Below are positions 58,520 to 64,000 of a stretch of 64,000 nucleotides of DNA, piece after piece. Numbering within the stretch: the stretch's first letter is position 1; the number at the start of each line of letters is the position of its first letter. The notes below the pieces were generated by a model that saw nothing but the letters and a program-made list of their open reading frames with translations, ran no database searches and was not told the DNA's origin. Source of the stretch: Zeugodacus cucurbitae (Eukaryota > Arthropoda > Insecta > Diptera > Tephritidae); assembly GCF_028554725.1 (NCBI RefSeq), contig NC_071671.1, positions 65,838,001-65,902,000 of the forward strand, read 5' to 3'. Made by a program: the position numbers and the translations under genes.

Positions 58520-60740
58520 TGTTCCGATCTCATTTTGTTCCACATACATCGGTTTCACTTAACATACTTATTTTTTGAATTTATAGTCTACTGCTTTAAT
58601 TTAGTTTATAATCTGCATCAGTTGTTTAAATTTAACGTTTCGTTTCCATTTCATTCCACATCAATTTTAAATCAGTTTTCAATGTTAGTCTCTGCACTTA
58701 AAATTAAATATACTTCATATTTAATTATTAAACGTATTACAAACCATTTCTCCATTTCGTTCCGTTCCCAGCATGTCATCAAATTAACTTAATTATTAAT
58801 GGAACTTAATTATTTTAAATTGAAATTATTGTCCTTCATTTCATTATTGTGTTTGCTCTGTAGTTTTCGTTGAAAAGTATTCCATTTCCAATCCGTTCCA
58901 CTTCGCTTGTGTTCTAAATTTTTATTCTATAAATTAAGCTTAATGCTAAACTTTATAACACAAAACTCTCTTGATTTTCATTATGTTCCATTTTGAATTT
59001 ATTTCATTCTAAAGTGGTCCATTACCAGTTATTTAAATATCAATTGAATTTTGCAGAAATTAGATATTCATTTTCTCTTTCCTTCACTTCACTTATTGTA
59101 CCTTAGTCATTTAGTAATTGTTTTTACTTTTCCACAATCTTCGTGTTCCGTTTTCATTTTGTTCCGTTGCATTTCCAATTATAATAATAACAAGTAAAGA
59201 AAGGCAACGTTGGGGTGCAACCGAACATTTTATACTCACGCAATTTATTGAGGAAATTTTATTAAGATGACACACAAATTTACCCATAAATTCGGCATAA
59301 AGTTTAATAGAATAACGAAAATCGTCATATATAGATATGAGGGCTGAGGTAATTCCTGAACCGATTTCTTTAAATTTCACCAGCAAGGTACACTATATTT
59401 AACACTATACGCTCACTTAATTTTGCCAAGATATATCACATATTAACCAATACATATATGCGGAATAAATCCAATGAATTTTTGAAAAACCTTTAATTAG
59501 GTATATGGGAGCTAGGAGATGTTATGACCCGATTTTAATAATTTTTGGAACAGAGACACACTATTGGAAGAAAACAATTTCCTCTGAATTACATTAAATT
59601 ATCTGAGAGATTTACCCATATATTCGGTTAAAATTACTTTAGGCCCTGAGTTGAACATGTTCGATATCTGTGGCCTTGAAAAGTTATAGTCCGTTTTCGA
59701 AAATTTTTTCACAAGTTATGCCACAGATCATATACAGCATTTGTGTAAAGTTTTATTTCGCTATCTTCATTGGTTCCTTATGTTTACATTAAAAAGTGAA
59801 GGATTCAGATGGAATTCAAAATTTAGTTATAAGGAAAGTAGTCGTGGTTGTGAACCGATTTCATTTTTTAAGGGTGTCAAGAAAATATTATATACCGATA
59901 TTCAATGAAATCTGTCGAGTAGTTCCTGAGATATGGGTTTTGACCCATAAGTGGGCGATGCCACGCCCATTTTTCATTTTGTAAACAAATCTGAGTGAAG
60001 TATTTAACGTTTTTCGTTAGTTATTTAACTCACTTTTACTCATTTTCAAGCTAACCTTTGTATGGGAGGTGGGCGTGGTTATTATCCGATTTCTTTCATT
60101 TTTGGACTCTATAAGGAAATGGCTAAAAAATCGACTGTAGAAAGTTTGGTTTATATATCTTTATTGGTTTGCGAGTTATATATAAAAAAAACTATTTGGG
60201 GGCGGGGTCACGCCCAATTTTCAAAAACAATTGCATCCAAATGTGCCCCTCCCTAATGCTATCCTATGTTTCAAATTTCATTTTCATAACTTTATTTATG
60301 GCTTAGTTATGATACTGTATAGGTTTTCGGTTTCCGCCATTTTGTGGGCGTAGCAGTGGACCGATTTTGCCCATTTTCGAAAGCAACCTCCACAGGGTGC
60401 CAAGGAACATGTGTTCCAAGTTTCATTAAGATATCTTAATTTTTACTCCAGTTATCGCTTGCACGGACAGACGGACAGACGGACGGACAGACATCCGGAT
60501 TTCAAATCCACTCGCCATCCTGATCATTTATATATATATAACCCCATATCTAGCTCTTTTATTTCTTGGTGACACAAATAACCGTTATGTGAACAAAACT
60601 ATAATACTCTCTTAGCAACTTTTGTTGCGAGAGTATAAAAATTACCAAAGAAGAGAGCATATTCGTGTTATTTCATTACAAATTGTTTAACTTCGTGTTC
60701 CACATTAATTCCATTTCGTGCCTTCACATGTTCCGTAAGG
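58520..60740. repeat. Degenerate GTTCC-rich motif cluster, split by a repeat insertion
   Basis: GTTCC followed by A or G recurs at about 58521, 58537, 58762, 58767, 58892, 58985, 59144, 59160, 60698 and 60730, often within CATTTCRTTCCAY-like sequence. All are on the plus strand, and the cluster resumes on the right of the 59190-60640 insertion. It could be a decayed short tandem repeat. Confidence 0.5.
59190..60640 (-). repeat. Dispersed TATACTCTCGCAA repeat, long copy, minus orientation
   Basis: It begins CAAGTAAAGAAAGGC, has TATACTCACGCAA at 59231-59243 and TTGCGAGAGTATA at 60625-60637. The interior matches 40618-41864 in reverse, including a GGACAGACGG microsatellite near 60465-60490 and the GGGCGTGGTTATTATCCGAT block. 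At about 1.45 kb it is the longest copy in the window. No coding frame. Confidence 0.82.
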
Positions 60741-62280
60741 TTCCTTGCTTTATATGAAGCATCAGTAGAGCCATTCAGACTTCAACACCCTTTCTCGTTC
60801 TTCATTTTTACAACACCTGAGCCAATAAATCCACTTTTTTTAAATAGTAATCAGCTCTTCTATTGTTGTTCTTGCTGTTGTTTTATTGCTTTTGCTGATT
60901 GCTGTTCCGCTGTTCTGCCGCTGCTGGCTTATTTCCGCTGACTTTGCTTATCTCACAATCAACTGCTATGTGTGTTGGTGTGCGAGTATGTAAACATGTA
61001 TTTATGAATGTAGGGCTTTCCGCTTTTTTTGTTTATTTAACTGTTTTTTTATATTTTTTATGTTTACATAAAAGCGCGAATGTCTGACTGTCTATATGTA
61101 TAAGTATATATGTAAATGATTTATTATTTTACCATTTTTTGTTTTTGTTATTTTTTATACATTTTGCATTGCAATTGCGCTTCCACGCCGTGCCACCGCT
61201 GTTAACTGTCGCTCATTGCTCCCACCGAGCGTCGGCCAAAATTCACATTAAACATGCAGACTCGGTTCGTGAGTCAATCAGACCGGGAGCAATCGCGTTT
61301 TAGCGGCCTTTAAGGGCATAACAGCGCCCGTGCCCGCCGGGTCACGTACGTGGCGCGCATTTCGCTACTTGGCCTTCTCGGTCATTAAGGCCACAAGGTG
61401 TGCGAGCGTGCGCGTCATCATTGAAGCATACGACTTACCACAGCCACAGTGACCATTATGGCTGAACTGCGCTGCGCTGTGTTGAACGCTGTAGTCCGTC
61501 CATTTTATTAGCATTTTGGCCGCACCTCCGAGTGTCGAGCACTCATCGTTCGCGCCGTAATTTCCAGTACGCGTATTAAGGAAGCAATTTGTTAGGAAAT
61601 ACCCAGCCAATTGCCGACAGTCTGCAGTCAACAGTCAACAGCTAACAAGTAATTGTTGTGCATGTTGTTGTTGTTATTCTGTTGTTGTACGCCATTGGTG
61701 GTCGCATTGTTGGCGCATTTGTTAAGCGTCGTTTAGTCATTCCGTCATATGCCTCATATATTTACACACACACACAAACAAATATCCCCGCCATATTTAC
61801 CAACTCGTAAATTGAATTCGAAATTGCTGCTGTTGTTGTTGCTGTTGCACAATTTGTTGTCTGTACGCCCATTAAGCATTTTAATGTTGGCATAAAGTAG
61901 CTTCTATTGTTATTGTTATTGTTCTGCATATTATTGTTCCGATCGGAAATTGAGTTAGAAAATTGCTTCGAAGTTGAGTGGTTCACTGTCTCTTAAAAAT
62001 AGCGAAAGTTAGCGAGTTTAATGAGAAAATCTACATTAAAAGTTTTATTTTCCATTTATCCAACGTATAATGGAGTTAATGTGATTAAATTAGTAAGAAC
62101 TTAACTCAGTGTTGTTGTTGTGCTGCCAAGTCTGTTGGATTTATGCAGAAGAAGAAAATAATATCTGTTATATAGACATATTTGTTCTTGTTGTAATATA
62201 AGATAATAATATTACTTTAATAGTTCGAACATTGCTGCTGAGGTGTTCGTCTAATATCTAATATTAATCCGATGACCCAC
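60641..62280. other. Intergenic DNA with a GC-richer block
   Basis: Positions 61180-61640 are clearly richer in GC than the flanks and stop-poor on the minus strand (61365-61631), but no domain is recognised. This could be a conserved regulatory block. TTG/CAA microsatellites lie on both sides. Confidence 0.4.
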
Positions 62281-63670
62281 CTTCTTCTTCTCTTGACTGG
62301 CGTTGAAACCGCTTACGCGGTTATAGCCGAGTCCACAACAGCGCGCCACGCATCTCTCCTTTTGGCAGTTTGGCGCCAATTGGTAATACCAAGTGAAGAC
62401 AGGTCCTTCTCCACCGGGTCCTTCCATCGGAGTGGAGGTCTCCCTCTTCCTCTGCTTCCACCAGCGGGTACTGCATCGAAAAATTTCAGAGCTGGGGCAC
62501 TTTCGTCCATTCGAACAGCATACTTAGCCGCTGTCTTTTTATTCGCTGGACTAACTCTATGTCGTCGAACAACACATCATTCCATTTTCTGCGGTATTCG
62601 CCGTTGCCAATGTTTAAGGGACCATAAATCTTCCGCAAAACCTTTCTCTCGAAAACTCCTAGTGCCGTCTCATCGGATGTTGACACCGTCCACGCTTCTG
62701 TACCATAAAGTAGGACGGGAATGATGAGGGACTTGTAGAGTTTCGTTTTCGTTCGTCGAGAGAGGACTTTACTTTTCAATTGCCTACTCAGTCCATAGTA
62801 GCACCTGTTGGCAAGAGTGATTCTGCGTTGGATGTCCAGGCTGACATTGTTATTGCTGTTAATGCTGGTTCCCAGGTAGACGAAATTATCTACAACTTCA
62901 AAGTTATGACTGTCAACAGTGACGTGGGAGCCAAGACGCGAATGCGCTGACTGTTTGTTTGACGACAGGATATATTTCGTCTTGTCCTCGTTCACCACCA
63001 GACCCATTCGCTTCGCTTCCTTATCCATGCAGGAAAAAGCAGAACTAACGGCGCGAGTGTTGTTTCCAATGATATCGATATCATCGGCGTACGCCAGTAG
63101 CTGTACACTTTTATAAAAAATTGTACCTTCTCTGTTTAGCTCTGCGGCTCGAACAATTTTTTCCTGCATCAGGTTAAAGAAGTCACACGATAGCGAGTCA
63201 GCTTGTCTGAAGCCTCGTTTGGTATCGAACGGCTCGGAGAGGTCCTTCCCGATCCTGACGGAGCTTTTGGTGTTGCTCAACGTCAGCTTACATAGCCGTA
63301 TTACTTTTGCAGGGATACCAAATTCAGACATCGCGGCATAAAGGCAGCTCCTTTTCGTGTTGCCGAAAGCAGCTTTAAAGTCGACAAATACATGGTGTGT
63401 GTCGATCCTCTTTTCAAGTGTCTTCTCCAAGATTTGGCGCATGGTGAATATCTGGTTAGTTGTTGATTTTCCCGGTCTAAAGCCACACTGATAAGGTCCA
63501 ATCAGTTTGTTGACCGTGGGCTTTAGGGCACACAGTACGCTCGATAGAACCTTATAAGCGATGTTAAGGAGACTTATCCCACGATAGTTGGTGCAGATTG
63601 TGGGGTCTCCCTTTTTGTGGATTGGGCAGAGTACACTGAGTCATCGGGCATGCTTTCTACCGACCATATT
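62281..63670 (-). mobile_element. 5'-truncated LINE copy 3
   Basis: It runs on the minus strand from about 63670, where similarity to 44575 of copy 2 begins, to a hairpin at 62307-62322 and a GAA-type tail at 62281-62292. It carries most of the RT and the C-terminal domain. No clear target duplication was found. Confidence 0.87.
62313..63660 (-). pseudogene. LINE reverse transcriptase (copy 3), mutated and frameshifted
   Basis: The main frame is 62486-63442, and the homologous reading continues upstream through GPYQCGFRPGKS to about 63650. Motif A keeps the first Asp (VDFKAAFG) but its last Asp is Gly; motif B reads RQADSLS where copy 2 has RQGDSLS; motif C YADD is intact. Near 62520 a small deletion removes most of the WLGHVVRM motif and shifts the frame; the last 65 codons (62313-62510) complete the C-terminus (GGSRGRGRPPLRW) and end with TAA in the hairpin loop. 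It should be inactive. Confidence 0.87.
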
Positions 63671-64000
63671 GCGCAAAACCCAGTAAAGTAAAATCGACAC
63701 TCGTGAAACTTATTTGACCATTAGTTCGTTTACAGGGTTAGGTTACATATATAGGTTCACTGTGATTTGTTGTTGTTTTTAAAATTGTGTGCAAGATATT
63801 TATGAAGAGATCTATCCATCCATTTAAGCGAGTAGACCAGATATTTGATTATAACTAGGATGACGCCCAAAACTAAGCTATTTAGAATCAAGAGATTTAA
63901 CATTGTTCAAGCTTACTTAAACTTCTTCAAACGAACAAATCACTCGCAAAGTTACTTTTCTGCACTCTGAAGCACTTACCTCTAGCTGTCTTCAACTCGC
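63671..64000. other. Intergenic DNA, nothing recognised
   Basis: No feature supported. Confidence 0.5.

Noticed and set aside
62281..63670. Target-site duplication for LINE copy 3
   Set aside because: ACCCA occurs near both ends but not directly adjacent to the element; not convincing.
1..64000. CRISPR arrays, rRNA genes, bacterial operons
   Set aside because: None seen; the window is eukaryotic nuclear DNA.

Overview
The window looks like nuclear DNA of a higher dipteran, most consistent with a true fruit fly (Tephritidae). The grounds are an AT-rich genome full of TTG/CAA microsatellites, a dead ringer/retained (retn) gene very close to the Drosophila protein, a fly-like tRNA-Arg, and interspersed repeats of a kind I associate with tephritids. 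The genus is inference. Only one protein-coding host gene is visible.

Positions 1-6525 are the 3' part of an intron of retn. The last four coding exons lie on the plus strand at 6526-6673, 6760-7334, 7481-8232 and 8359-8756. They give 623 codons covering the C-terminal end of the ARID DNA-binding domain, Ala/Gln/His-rich linkers and the REKLES-type C-terminal region. An A-rich 3' UTR follows. The first part of the ARID domain lies upstream of the window.

From about 10.4 kb to 64 kb I find no conserved host coding exon. This 50-kb stretch is intergenic or intronic DNA with one tRNA-Arg(TCG) on the minus strand (57883-57955), a few weak promoter or 5'-leader candidates (30193 plus, 40155 minus) and many mobile or repeated sequences. 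These are: (i) three degenerate copies of one APE-type LINE, probably RTE-like, at 34421-35212 (minus), about 42800-45987 (plus) and about 62281-63670 (minus); (ii) a 2063-bp Transib-type DNA transposon at 51282-53344 with 38-bp inverted ends starting CACAGTG/CACTGTG, a CGCCT target duplication, and a 203-codon ORF matching the C-terminal catalytic-Glu region of Transib/RAG1 transposases; (iii) a dispersed family with TATACTCTCGCAA inverted ends, in several full, truncated and internally deleted copies; (iv) a 655-bp MITE-like element at 24780-25434 with one of those deleted copies nested inside it; (v) tandem arrays of 154 bp, about 120 bp and 193-201 bp.

The most interesting item is the Transib element. 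Its ends carry the same heptamer as vertebrate V(D)J recombination signals, and its remaining ORF keeps only the RAG1-E962-like part of the transposase. The second is the LINE family: in all three copies the stop codon sits in the loop of a 3'-terminal hairpin, followed within about 20 nt by a simple-repeat tail that differs between copies.
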